64,000 bases of DNA from assembly GCF_014805625.2 (NCBI RefSeq), contig NW_023998414.1:12161373-12225372 (forward strand), read 5' to 3'. Below the pieces are notes generated by a model. It was given only the letters and a program-made list of their open reading frames with translations, made no database searches and was not told the DNA's origin. Below, piece by piece: positions 26,945-38,232 of this stretch (position 1 is the stretch's first letter; each line of letters starts with the position of its first letter). The DNA is from Glossina fuscipes (lineage: Eukaryota; Arthropoda; Insecta; Diptera; Glossinidae). Made by a program: the position numbers and the translations under genes.

Positions 26945-28230
26945 AGTTGACGAAATTAAATCGCTATTCCGAGCATACTTTCGCTAACAATATTCAAATC
27001 CTTTATAAAAATTTTGATACATAATACCATAGATAACCATAGATAAAGGTACAAGATGGCCCAACTTTTTTAGCAAAACTCAAATTAGGAAATTATTGCG
27101 GGCAATGGCCCCCACAAATGTGTGGTTCAGTTAGCAATAACAGTAATAACGCTATTAATTAGCAACCAATTGCCTTCTTGCACTTTCACTCGCATTCCTT
27201 CCTTGCAAAACAGAAGCAAATGATTTTGTGTTTTTAAGTGAATACAAGTGTGTGTAGATGTGAAAGAAACTAAACAGCATAGTTCAAGAAAATAATTTAC
27301 GATTCTATATGAAAGAAAAGTGAGAAGATTTTGTAGTAAATGGATATTCCAAGTGTATGCAATCCTTATTTCATTTACTCCTTAGTATTGTCTTCATAAA
27401 GCGCACACATGTACTAAGCGAATTATTTTCATTTAATTTCTTTCTTCTTTAATTTACATGTATATATTAAAAGAGCAGAAAAAGGAGAAGACAAATAAAA
27501 GAGAGGAGAAAAAATAAATAAAATAAATAAAAAACCAACGAGTGAGAAAAGCTTTGACAAATGTCTAGAAATACACCAGCACAACACAAAAACTTGTCAA
27601 AGGAGGAAGAGGTGAAAATTTTTTAACCTGTAAGGAATTGGAAATGAAATGAATGTTAAGATTAAAATGTAGACAACCGAAAAAGTAAAAAAAAGAAAAA
27701 AAAAAAAAAATAACAAAAAACAAAAGTAAATTCCAAGCGTAAAAGGAACGAGCACAAAAAAAGGATTATAATATTTGTGATAAGTAAGACTTGAAAGAAT
27801 TCCTTTATTTATTTAATGATTTACTTATACATTTTTTTATTGAAAATCCACTTATGAAAAAAGAAGAAAACGACAAACAGAAAACCAGAAAAAAGAAACA
27901 ATAAAAAAAAAAAAAAAAAGAAAAAAAAAACGCAAAAGAGTTGTATAAAATATTGCATTACATTACTGTGTTTTTATACATTACTGTGTGTTATGTAAGG
28001 AATTATGTATGTATGTATGTGAATAATTTGTAAGTAGAAAATGATATTGAACGAGATCCTAATAAGCGAGTCGGTGAGTTTAATATAGCGATGTGTTATA
28101 TAGAAAGCAAAGATTCGAAAGATTTGCTTGAGTTTTTTAAAGAGTTTCGCAGACAGTTGCTGTCTGGCAAAAATTTCTTTAAAAAATTATGAAAAAAAGG
28201 TGCTAAGAACAAAGACGTAATGCAAATGTG

Positions 28231-28268
<38 letters not shown>

Positions 28269-29605
28269 GTAAAACTGTTTTACAATTCTATTCAATTTTA
28301 GTTTGTTTTTATTTATTTATTTTTTTTTTTTTTTCGTTTTATTTTCTCTTTTTCTTTGTTCATCTATCAAAAAACCGAGTTTTTACTTTAGAGAACAATA
28401 AATAATTTTTTGCTTAATTTAAAAAATGTATACGTGAAAGGAATACATATGAAAATGGCTTACTTAGCAGTAACGTAATAATTTTATTTAATTTTTCAAA
28501 CTTTAATACACATACAGACGCGCTCGCGCATACACCTACTTACACACCTGGGCGCGTAGGCGCGCATCCATAACATGCAAGAATGTGCTGAGAAAATTTA
28601 TTAACAAAACCAAAATTTTTACCACAAAATTTTAACGAAAAGGAAAAAATATGAGGCAAAAAAAAAAAAAAAAAAAAAAAATAGGGGGTGGGTTGGGAAA
28701 ATTTAAAAAGCATCCAGAAAATTTTTGACATCATTTGTAAAAACGTATTAAAGGAAAAGAAAAAGAAAAAGAAGAAAAAAAAATATTAAACAAAATTAAA
28801 CTAAATTTAAGCTTTCGGTGTTTTAAACAAATAAGAAAAGAACAAAATTCAAAATGAGAAAAAAAGCCAAACAAAATTAAAACTTTTTAGCTAAAATCCT
28901 CACTCACACAGCAAAGTCAAAATTTATATATATTTCGATTAGCGTAAATTATTAAATAAAAATTAAAATTTTTAATAAACTTTCTCGGTGTGTTTTTAAA
29001 CCCATAACAAATATACATAACATACATAAATATTAATTAATTAATTAATAATTAAGTGTAAAATCAAAATTGAAAATTCAAAAGAAATTTAAAAACAAAA
29101 AACAAAAAAAACAAAAAAAACAAAATAACCAAAACCTCTTTCACTTTTGTGTCTTTTATTCGGTAAAAAGCAGAACACGAACATTTTATTAATGAACCCA
29201 ATTTATGTAGCACGAAACCTTCTTAAAGAAACACGTTAAATAACAATTATTATTATTATTATTTTTTTTTTTTTGAATCGAAATTTTCATTGATTGATTG
29301 ATTTTATTAATTTTTTTTTTTTTTTTCTTTTTTTTTCTAACTTATTTTCATTTTCTTTAATGAAGCGAAAAAGCAACAATCAAAGAGAAACAAAAAAAAA
29401 CAAAAACAAAAAAAAAAACAAAAATGAAAAACAAAAATGAAAAAGTAAAACTACGAAATATAAAGCCTGCCATTGCAACAAGAAAAACAAATACAAATTT
29501 ATACAACAAACAAACAAAGGACTAAAGCAACCGTAAAATTATAAATAAAAAACAAAAAAAAAAACAAAAAAATACAAAAAAGGAACTAAACAACTACATA
29601 ACAAC

Positions 29606-29662
29606 TACTACGACTACTACTACTACTACTACTACTACTAGTACTACTACTACTACTACAAC
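29606..29662. repeat. (ACT/TAC)n trinucleotide array
   Basis: Near-perfect ACT/TAC repeat interrupted by a single CTAG around 29639. Confidence 0.9.
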
Positions 29663-29829
29663 TACCACTACATACATGGATATTTGAAAAATATAGTTCA
29701 ATTACGTTCCGTTCCAGTAACTTGAATATTATTTCTTTAAGAAATTAAAAAATTTTTAATTATTTTTTTGTGTGCGAATTGTAACCAAAAATTCCTCATA
29801 AATCAATGTCAATATTTATAATCAAAATA

Positions 29830-29940
29830 TTACTTATTATCATTATTATTAATACAATTATTACCATTATTATTACTATTATCATTACTATTATTATTAT
29901 TATTATTATGATTATTATTATTATTATTATTATTATGACC
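29830..29940. repeat. (ATT)n imperfect trinucleotide array
   Basis: ATT units with scattered ATC and ACT variants over about 110 bp. Confidence 0.85.
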
Positions 29941-30058
29941 ACAATTGAAACTTATATATGTATATATGATATGTGCGTACGTACGTATTTTCATAATTAT
30001 ATATACATATACATATATACAGTAACATTATTGTGTGTGTATATTTAAAAAATATTTG

Positions 30059-30092
<34 letters not shown>

Positions 30093-30784
30093 TACATATA
30101 ATTTACTGTTGTAAAAAAAAGAAATTGTCCTCCTTTTTTTTTTTCTTTTAAAAACAGAAAGCGTAAATGTTATTAAATTATCACTTAAATCAAAAATAAA
30201 TGAGGAAAACAAATGCGTTGTTTTTTATTATCTCAGAAGACCTTACAAAGGCGGTAAGTAAATGCACATTTCTCAAAATTGCTCGCTTAAGAAATCGCTG
30301 TAATAAATTCTCATCGATTTGGTGACTTCAGTTATGAGCAAGCATTCTGCATATAATTTCTCAGCAATGTGAACGCAAAGAGAGAAACTGTTCGCCGATT
30401 TCCTTCCGCCAAGTTAATTACTTCATTTTGCTATTTAACTCGACACAAAGCATCTCTAGTAAATAAATCTGAATTTCATATCCGTTTTGTATTCACTCTA
30501 TAGCAAAGATGAGTTTGGCTGGGAATTCAAAATGAAATTCCATTTTTCATTAATTCACTTACATAGATAACTCAAATATAAGCAATGAAAATAGGGCGCT
30601 TAGGGTATGCTTTCAATTCTTGCAATAAAATGCGAGTCCCGCACTTTCGTAATTATTTCACTAATATTTATTTTATCTTTATTTTTATTATTTTTTTCTT
30701 TTTACTTTTCTTTATTAGGTGGATACACGCTGCGTTATGCAAACGCTAATGTACGTTGACCTTGCAAAATTTCCATAGTATAAA

Positions 30785-30846
30785 ATGTGGTCCCAAAATT
30801 CACATAAGAAATAATTTTGATAGAAAACGTAGATTTATAATTAGAA
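30785..30846. repeat. Terminal-like segment shared with 26592-26650
   Basis: It repeats the TTTTGATAGAAAAC core and flanking bases of the segment beside the mariner-type relic. No transposase sequence was found next to this copy, so it may be a solo end or a short non-autonomous element. Confidence 0.4.
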
Positions 30847-30974
30847 ACGAGTAAAAACACTATAGGAGCCCGCGACTCGCAACGGTAAGAACCTTAGATA
30901 TTTATATGACGACTTTTGAAAGTAACGGCTTATATTAAAAGTGATCGAAATTAAATCTTTTAGTCACATCAGCT

Positions 30975-31300
30975 TCCGATTTCGTTAGATGGAAAGGGAT
31001 TCTTGGGAAATTGACCCAGCCAGTTCAAAGTTTTCATACAATGCCAAATTACTATTACTTAGCGACTTTTGTCGAGAAATTTTAAAAATTGCCCTTTTTT
31101 TCTATATAACAAATTTTCAAAATAAGACGCTTTGGGGAGTGGACTATTCCGAACCAATTTCGATAATGTCTGTCCTTGGATCAAAATACGTCAGTTTACC
31201 AAATTTTATGAAAATACCTCAAAAAATTGCGACCTGTAGGTTGAGCATAACAGACAAACATGTAGATGGATAGACACCAGATGGACAGACGTGCTTAATA
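30975..31300 (+). repeat. Dispersed repeat family B, copy 3
   Basis: It carries the opening block (TTCCGATTTCGTTAGATG), the GACTTTTGTCGAGAAATTTT and TTTGGGGAGTGG blocks, TTGCGACCTGTAGGTTGAGC and GATGGACAGACGTGCTTA. The 3' end seen in other copies is missing, so it looks truncated. Confidence 0.6.
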
Positions 31301-33955
31301 TTGCTATTAAAGCCATTCGTCGGTCTCTTACCCCTAGTCACTTGGTCAGATTTATATTCATTTTACATTGTTGAAAAATCCTCAAGATTTGTGTTAGAAA
31401 ACCCCAAGCTGCCAGCTCGTCCCGTGCAGCTGCATTTCAAGAAAGATTATCTTAGAATGTCCTGAAATTTCGTAAAAAAACTTTTTACTATTTACCAACA
31501 TTATGATTAGATTGTTTTTAATTAGCCATTGATGTCTAAGTCACGAACAGCCATTGAAATGACTATTAGTAACACTCGAGCCGATTCAAACCGAATTGAT
31601 CAGTGCCTCCATGCAAATCCTACTTTCAGAAACTTTATTAGTAGTGTATCCGCGTTGCCTTGCTTATCCACGAATAATGCCAATCATTCTAATAATTTGA
31701 ATAATTCGTGATCATCCTTCAAAATGGCTACACGCTGCTCGACCTCTTTGTACGTGGCCGTAAGGACTTGCACACCAGCTCGTGAAGTGCTTCTAAAACA
31801 CGTCAAGCTACATTTAATACCATGTATGTAACGGATTGGCAGTCGGCATGTCGACCATTCGACAAGGCTGCAGGGGTAAACAATAGTTTCAAGGCCTCGC
31901 AACCACTTAGGAAATTGCGATGCCATCGAAAACACAGACCACCCAGTCTTGAGTGGAGAATTTTGAAAAATTTACGCATATCTTTTCCGATTTGAATACG
32001 CAATTTTTATCTTGAAAGCATGATTATTGAGATGGGTTAATCACCATCTTCAAGTGGGGGTTAATTTAAAAGGTGGCCAAATCTTGTGTAACGACCACGA
32101 TCTCAATCGCTTAGCTTTAAGTCATTTTTACATATTAGTGTTGGCTACGTTCTACCTTTGTATTTAAAATTGTATTAAGTACGGCATACAATTAAGGGAG
32201 GTATTCCCAGTTACCACCAGCTGACTTTTAAGCCTAACGTTATTGTTGTAACGACTGGCAACGTCAATCTTTCGAAGAGAAGTTAGATATGTGATCATGA
32301 TTTCCGTTTTTTTTGATCGAACCAATAACGAAACACCGACATCTCTATTATTATTCTGATCCGTTGAAATCCGGATAAGTAAGTAGGTTAGGAGCCGTAA
32401 TTGTTATTAGAATTCCGCCGTGAAAGACAAATCCAGGCATCTTCAAGAGGCATTTCACGACCTAAACTTAATAATTGCTTCAAGTTGATATTGAAAATCG
32501 AAGCCACATAAGCCGCCTATAACGATCAGGATTTGTGGTTACATTTGTATTGTGCGCGTTAGCTTAGACGCGCCAAAGTCCACGTTATCAGAAATATTAA
32601 TAGGGAGAGTATCAACTTTTTTCTGCTGGTCGCTTCACCGGTTAAAACTCCTGCTTGTTTAACTGTTTCTCGCTTTTTATTGATATAAATATAATAAGCG
32701 ATTTACTTGTCCTTCACACACAGTAGCCTTTTTCTAGGTATTGAGACCGCCTCTCTTTGTTCTCCCAATTTCTCTCACTCTTTCTCACAAGGTACAACCG
32801 AAGTGTAGGGATAAAGACCAAACAAGCATCACCGTCGAAGCAAGATTAAAAAAAAGCTTTAACCTCGCTCCTACTTTTTCCTAAGGTAGGCGAGTCCATT
32901 TTATGGATTATGGACCTTATCGCTGTAAGACCGATGATCGTCTCCCCTATGGCTAGTTTTGCCGTGCTATTTATGCTAGGTCACCCAGGCATATAATTTG
33001 CCTGACATATAATTTAGTAATAACGTGGAATCATATTAGCGGAAACTACTTTAAACAGAGTGGATAAAAATATTAGTATAAACGTGAATGCGGAATAATT
33101 TTGGTACATTCTTATTACCTCGGAGTGCTCGTTGAATATTAATGATAACACTTTGCATTAATCAATTCATTATGATACCATCCATCTACCATTCCTATAG
33201 AGACGGTTGGTTTCTTATTGATTCGGCAACCATCTCTCCAAAAAGGTACCGTTTCGTCTCTTTGCATAAAACAAAGGGCTACCTGCATATTTTAAGAACA
33301 AATGTTTGTTATTGCAAACACAAAGAATTCTCATCTAAACCGTAAAAATGTGGAAATGATAATCAGATTGAGTACATGGTTTAAACTTGTCTATGTTTAT
33401 GTGTGCATAAAGTGTCGTGCTCACTTATGGTAGATGGCGATAAGTTTAGCAACTTATACACAATGTATGTATATTTATATATAATATACGTTTCATAACT
33501 ACGGATAATATATTAATATGTGAAATAACTATGAATATATATGTTTATTTATAAGTAAATTTTGATACTTTAGCAAAATAACTATGTAGATATACTTACA
33601 CATAATAATTGCATTAAACGATAATAATAGAAGATAAATCACCTAATTCATGCCACAGTTAATTTGTGGACAGCAAAATAAGGTACGTGCGCGATCCTGG
33701 ACCTCACAAATTGAAAGACTAAAGGAAGGGAGCAGTGAAACATGAAACATACCGACAAGAGCCCTACTATTGCCCGTTTATCAATACCTATCAGACATAA
33801 CGGACACAATGCGTTAACATTGTGTATGTGTGGGTTTTTGTGCTCATGATAAACGTAAGCACCATTTGTGGTATAGATACCAATGATCGCAATGATCCTC
33901 ATCACGTAAAAATGTAATTTTTACCTTGATCCTTGATACAATATTTTCGTTATCC

Positions 33956-34190
33956 GCCTGAGTAGCCGAAGGGGAGGAATCTCGACTAGCAAGTCAATGG
34001 TCGTGGGTTCGAATCTCAAGTGCGGTAGAGTTTTTAATAAAAAGCCGATAGCCTTAGATGCTAGTGCTTTTAAGAGTTTAGTCTTAGAATTTATTTCTCT
34101 GGCGAAATTAATAATAATAATAATAATATTCTCGTTGTGCTTTAACTTATCTAGGCCTTCTTCAGCTAGACCTATCATCTAAAGCTTATT
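33956..34190 (+). mobile_element. tRNA-derived SINE-like element
   Basis: TAGCCGAAGGGG at 33963-33974 fits the RNA polymerase III A-box consensus exactly, and GGTTCGAATCT at 34006-34016 fits the B box with one change; 31 bp separate them, as in a tRNA gene. The 5' part resembles a serine-type tRNA, but the acceptor stem does not pair across, so a working tRNA is unlikely. A non-tRNA body follows, then a TAA array near 34108-34128 and a further segment with an inverted TAGG-CTTC-type motif. This layout fits a SINE. Family and boundaries are not known. Confidence 0.5.
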
Positions 34191-35975
34191 AAGACGATAA
34201 AACTTCGACTGTGACAAATTTAGTTCACATTCCATTGGTATGACGTTGTCATCTTCTTCACTTTCATTTTTCTTTTTTTTATAGCAAGTACTGCAACTAC
34301 AGGTGAGAAAACAAGCAAGCGCTACTTTTTGACAATTTAAAGAAAGCACTTCTTGCTTTTATTGATTTATATATGAATATGTATAAAGAATTATGAAGAA
34401 TCATTCAAGGTGTTTCAAAGTCAATTGCATTTTTCACAGATTAGATATCATGGGATGACGTTTAAAGAAACTAAAGCCCCATTAATAGTAAGATGGATGA
34501 CAGTCAGCTGACTAGTCTGAAACGATGAACGCAGAAACCAACTTGCACCAACACCCAAACGGATACGTATAATATGTAGCTTGCATTACATTGTAGTCTT
34601 ATTGCATGAGTTTGTATTGATAATTGCAACAATGAAACAAAACATCGAAACAAAACAAAATCATATAATTGGTATTCCAAGCAACATATGATGATAATGC
34701 GATTATATAAAATATTGCTAACTGAAGTTGCAATTAATTATAATTACTATAATATTGGTTATTGCCAAAATACGAAAAACAGCTAAAATTGTCCTATGCT
34801 CAAAGAAGCAAAAGCCAGTTTTTCGAAGCATATAATTTTGCTGCAATAATGCAATGCAATCTACTGCAAACTACCTACTGCAGCAATGCAGTCACTGCAG
34901 CAATGCGTGATGCAAACACATTCATTTTTTTCAACTTAACATGTCTGTCTGTTGCTCTGGTTGGAAAACCAATTCATGCATTGCAGCCCTTTAACATTAT
35001 ATTTTTGACTGAATTATGCGTAGTCCTGTTCAATTATCCGCAATGTATTTAATGTTTGTAGTATTGTTTGTGATTTCTCTCTTAAAATTTTCCATTAATT
35101 TTCATCGCGTATAAATTATGAATTTTCTTAGCTTCTTTGTTGTTAATTTCTTACTAATGGAACTTCTAGTTCATTTCCTAGCCATGGTTTGGATGAAAGA
35201 CCTTGACAAAATCTACAAGAATCTATACAGATGTAGAAATAAATAATTTTTAACTTACGTCTTTTCTTTAATTTCTATTATTTAAATGTTTTTTTTTTTT
35301 TTTTTTTTTTTGAATAGGAATCAAGTACACTTTCGTTTAACTCAGTAATGTTAAAATTATCGGAAATTTGCGGAGCAATACATGCTTTATAAGCTCTTTT
35401 TTTTTCTTGTAGCTTGAACGTTAAAATAAATCCATCCCACGTTCTCCATCCACTAGTTCTAGTCTAATCTCGATTTGCGGGATGGGATTATTGATATTTA
35501 TTTTTTAAATATATAGAAAACCAAATAACAAACCGCATTGTATATTTCCTTGCAATTTGGTCAATCCATTGCAGCAAGATTACGTATAGCTTACCAAATG
35601 TGTATGTGTGTGTTACAATTCCCGGCTAACAATAATAATAAAAATTTATATCTATAACACGTTCCATTCAAAATGCAAACTAATGCATGAATCTGAGGAA
35701 AATTTCCTCTTTTCACCCATTCAGATAAAATGACCGGTTCGTTTCAAATGTTTGCTTAACATAATTGTTAACTACACGTATCGAAGTTGCCAAATGTTTT
35801 GGCATTTTTAATGAGCGACTATTGTGTTTTTTGTACAAGTCGCTCGCATTCCATCAATCAATTTTTCTATTTTTCTATTAAAAACAACAAAATTTTACTA
35901 AAATTCCAGAAAATTTTATTGGAATCTGCATTCAATTGCAGAAAGATAACAGTGGCCACCATCAAGTGCGGCAGA

Positions 35976-38065
35976 ATGAGTGGTGATGGCGAGGAGTCAC
36001 AAAGTGATATGAATAAAGAAGGTAAAACCATTTCGACGATATATAAAAATTAAAATAATTTCGTAATATTTAAAGCAGATAGTGAAGCGGGGGGACCTAA
36101 TTGGCGTGGTTGCAGTATAGACGAAATTTACCGGAATCTTAGTCCATTTGAATTAGATCATGTGGCGCCGGTAAAACCGTCAGAAAATCACACCGTTCTT
36201 TATCATTATCCAATTAAGGAAGATGATAATGCAGCACCTAAACCGTTAAAGGGTCATCCAAAATGGGACGCCCATCATGTGCGATTACCCTGTTCAGAGA
36301 AAAGTCAATATCCGGTTGTAGCAGATGACGGTTCGTCAAGCATTGAAAATCGCTGGGAAATGATAGAAAAAGCTTTATTACGACCTATCAACACAAGCCA
36401 AGAATTGCAGACAGCCATATTGTCCTATAATACTAAATATAAAGACCAATGGGAGTTTCGCGCTTTGCATAAACTTTTCGGCGAAGAATTAGATGAAACC
36501 GAAGCTGAGGCATTTTTTGAAGAATTGTTACCGCGTATTATTCGGTTAGCATTGCGACTACCGGAACTGGTCCAAGCACCCATACCCTTATTAAAGCAAG
36601 GTAAATGTCAAGCTTTAACTCTATCCCAGGAGCAAGTCTCCTGCCTCTTGGCCAATGCTTTTCTTTGTACATTTCCGCGACGTAATACAATGAAAAAGAA
36701 GTCCGAATACAGTACATTTCCCGATATCAATTTTAATCGACTGTTTCAATCAACGGAGGCTAGAGTTATGGAAAAGATCAAATGCATCTGCCATTATTTT
36801 CGACGGGTTTGCCCTAAAGAGCAAGATCGCTCGAATGTACCAACGGGTTGCGTAACATTCGAACGCCGCTTCATGCATCATAGTGAAATGCCAAACTGGT
36901 CAGAATGTTTAATACCTTTGGGAGTAACGCCGTTGCACATCACCAGCGACGGTACAATTGAGGATCAAGGCTTTGGCTTACTACAAGTCGATTTCGCTAA
37001 TAAATATCTGGGCGGTGGTGTTTTGAGCACCGGTTGTGTGCAAGAGGAAATACGATTTGTTATATGTCCGGAGCTTTTGATTTCTAAACTGTTTACAGAA
37101 GTCTTACGGCCAACAGAAGCTTTAGTAATGGTGGGATGTGAACGATACAGCAACTATACTGGTTATGCCCGCTCATTTCTTTGGGATAGTAATCATCAAG
37201 ATTGTACACCGCGAGACAATTCGCGGCGACGTATGACGCACATTGTAGCCATAGATGCTTTGGCCTTTATGGAATCCAATCATCAGTATCGGGAGGAGTT
37301 AATGCTAAGAGAACTGAATAAGGCTTATGTTGGTTTCTTTCATTCGCTTAGTACACCTGCTCCCGGAGTAGCATCTGGCAATTGGGGCTGTGGTGCATTT
37401 GGAGGAGAGGCCACTCTTAAAGCATTGCTGCAGCTGATGGTCTGCACTGTTACTTCTAGGCCATTGGTATACTTTACATTTGGCAATATCGAGTTACGCG
37501 ATCAAGTACATAAAATGCATACATACTTCATTGAAAATAACGTACTTGTTAAAGATCTATGGAATGTTTTAAGAAAGTTTTATGGTCACCAATTGGAAAC
37601 CAAAGAACTGTACAGGTACCTTTATACGGAACTCAACCGCCTAAAGGTATAAATGAAAAAAACAAAATTTAACTGGATTATGCTAAGATGTATTTTGTCA
37701 CTTAACTTTAGCACAGCCTGCCGGATGTTTCGGCTACAACTTCAACGAGGAGGGAGTTGGAACACCGTCAGAACACTTATCTTCATAACGGTGCTAGTCT
37801 AACAAGTGATAGCGAGACTGAGGCAGTATTAATAGCTGCTGCCAATAAAGTAAGCGAACAGTTAGCAACAAAAACTGAAAGGGTCAAAAGCAATGATAAA
37901 GATGATGAAAACGATTACAATAGTCGCGCTGGCGCAGGACCGCTTGCAAAACCAAAATTTAAACAACGTACTTTGCTAGAAATGTTAGATAAAGCTTACA
38001 CTCAAAATGGTCCCGTAACAAAAAAGCCTTGCACCACTAGCCGTTTAGAGATGAATATTAATTGA
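35976..38065 (+). CDS. Parg: Poly(ADP-ribose) glycohydrolase
   Basis: Exons 35976-36021, 36079-37646 and 37712-38065 join in frame to 655 residues; introns are 57 and 65 bp with GT-AG ends. The enzyme cuts ribose-ribose bonds in poly(ADP-ribose), releasing ADP-ribose and reversing PARP signals in the nucleus and cytoplasm. The family signature GGG-x7-QEE is intact: GGG at residues 327-329 and QEE at 337-339, the second glutamate being the catalytic type. A later NWGCGAFGG motif and the preceding helical region also match. The C-terminal exon is polar and lysine-rich, probably disordered. The start chosen at 35976 gives a short acidic N-terminus; the frame is open upstream to at least 35787, so an earlier start or a further 5' exon cannot be excluded. 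Drosophila PARG is, from memory, about 100 residues longer. Confidence 0.92.
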
Positions 38066-38152
38066 GAAAGCCCTAGAAAGCAAAATTCTTTGCTCAATAA
38101 GTGAAAAAAGAGTTAGTAAAGGTCCATACTAGGTTATGTATTGTCTCAAAAA

Positions 38153-38155
<3 letters not shown>

Positions 38156-38187
<32 letters not shown>
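38156..38187. repeat. (TA)n microsatellite in probable PARG 3' UTR
   Basis: About 16 TA units lying 90 bp after the PARG stop codon and before the candidate poly(A) signal, so it is probably transcribed. Confidence 0.9.
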
Positions 38188-38195
<8 letters not shown>

Positions 38196-38226
38196 CATAT
38201 ATATGTTCTCTTTTATCTTATTACAG

Positions 38227-38232
38227 AATAAA
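38227..38232 (+). terminator. Candidate poly(A) signal for PARG
   Basis: AATAAA about 160 bp after the PARG stop codon. Confidence 0.4.

Larger units (their letters stand above)
24650..27460. other. Gene-free stretch with a mariner-type relic
   Basis: Mixed composition. A possible small terminal exon sits at 24754-24821 and a decayed transposase fragment at 26645-26944 (both listed separately). No other supported feature was found. Confidence 0.4.
27460..30200. repeat. A-rich low-complexity block with (ACT)n and (ATT)n arrays
   Basis: Long poly(A) runs (for example about 34 A at 28233-28266), many CAAAAA units, the trinucleotide arrays listed separately and (TA)n at about 30058-30101. No gene is seen. 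Open frames in the block are translations of repeats. Confidence 0.65.
30200..35975. other. Gene-free stretch upstream of the PARG gene
   Basis: Mixed composition with no supported intact gene. It contains the repeat segment at 30785-30846, a family B copy at 30975-31300, the SINE-like element at 33956-34190, a CTGCA-rich cluster near 34.84-34.92 kb and a poly(T) run near 35.29 kb. A minus-strand open frame at 31684-31935 and a plus-strand one at 33142-33345 were not recognised. The last few hundred bases should contain the PARG promoter, but no clear core motif is visible. Confidence 0.4.

Noticed and set aside
33956..34030. Functional tRNA gene
   Set aside because: A and B boxes are present, but the acceptor stem does not pair and the anticodon arm is irregular; called as a SINE instead.
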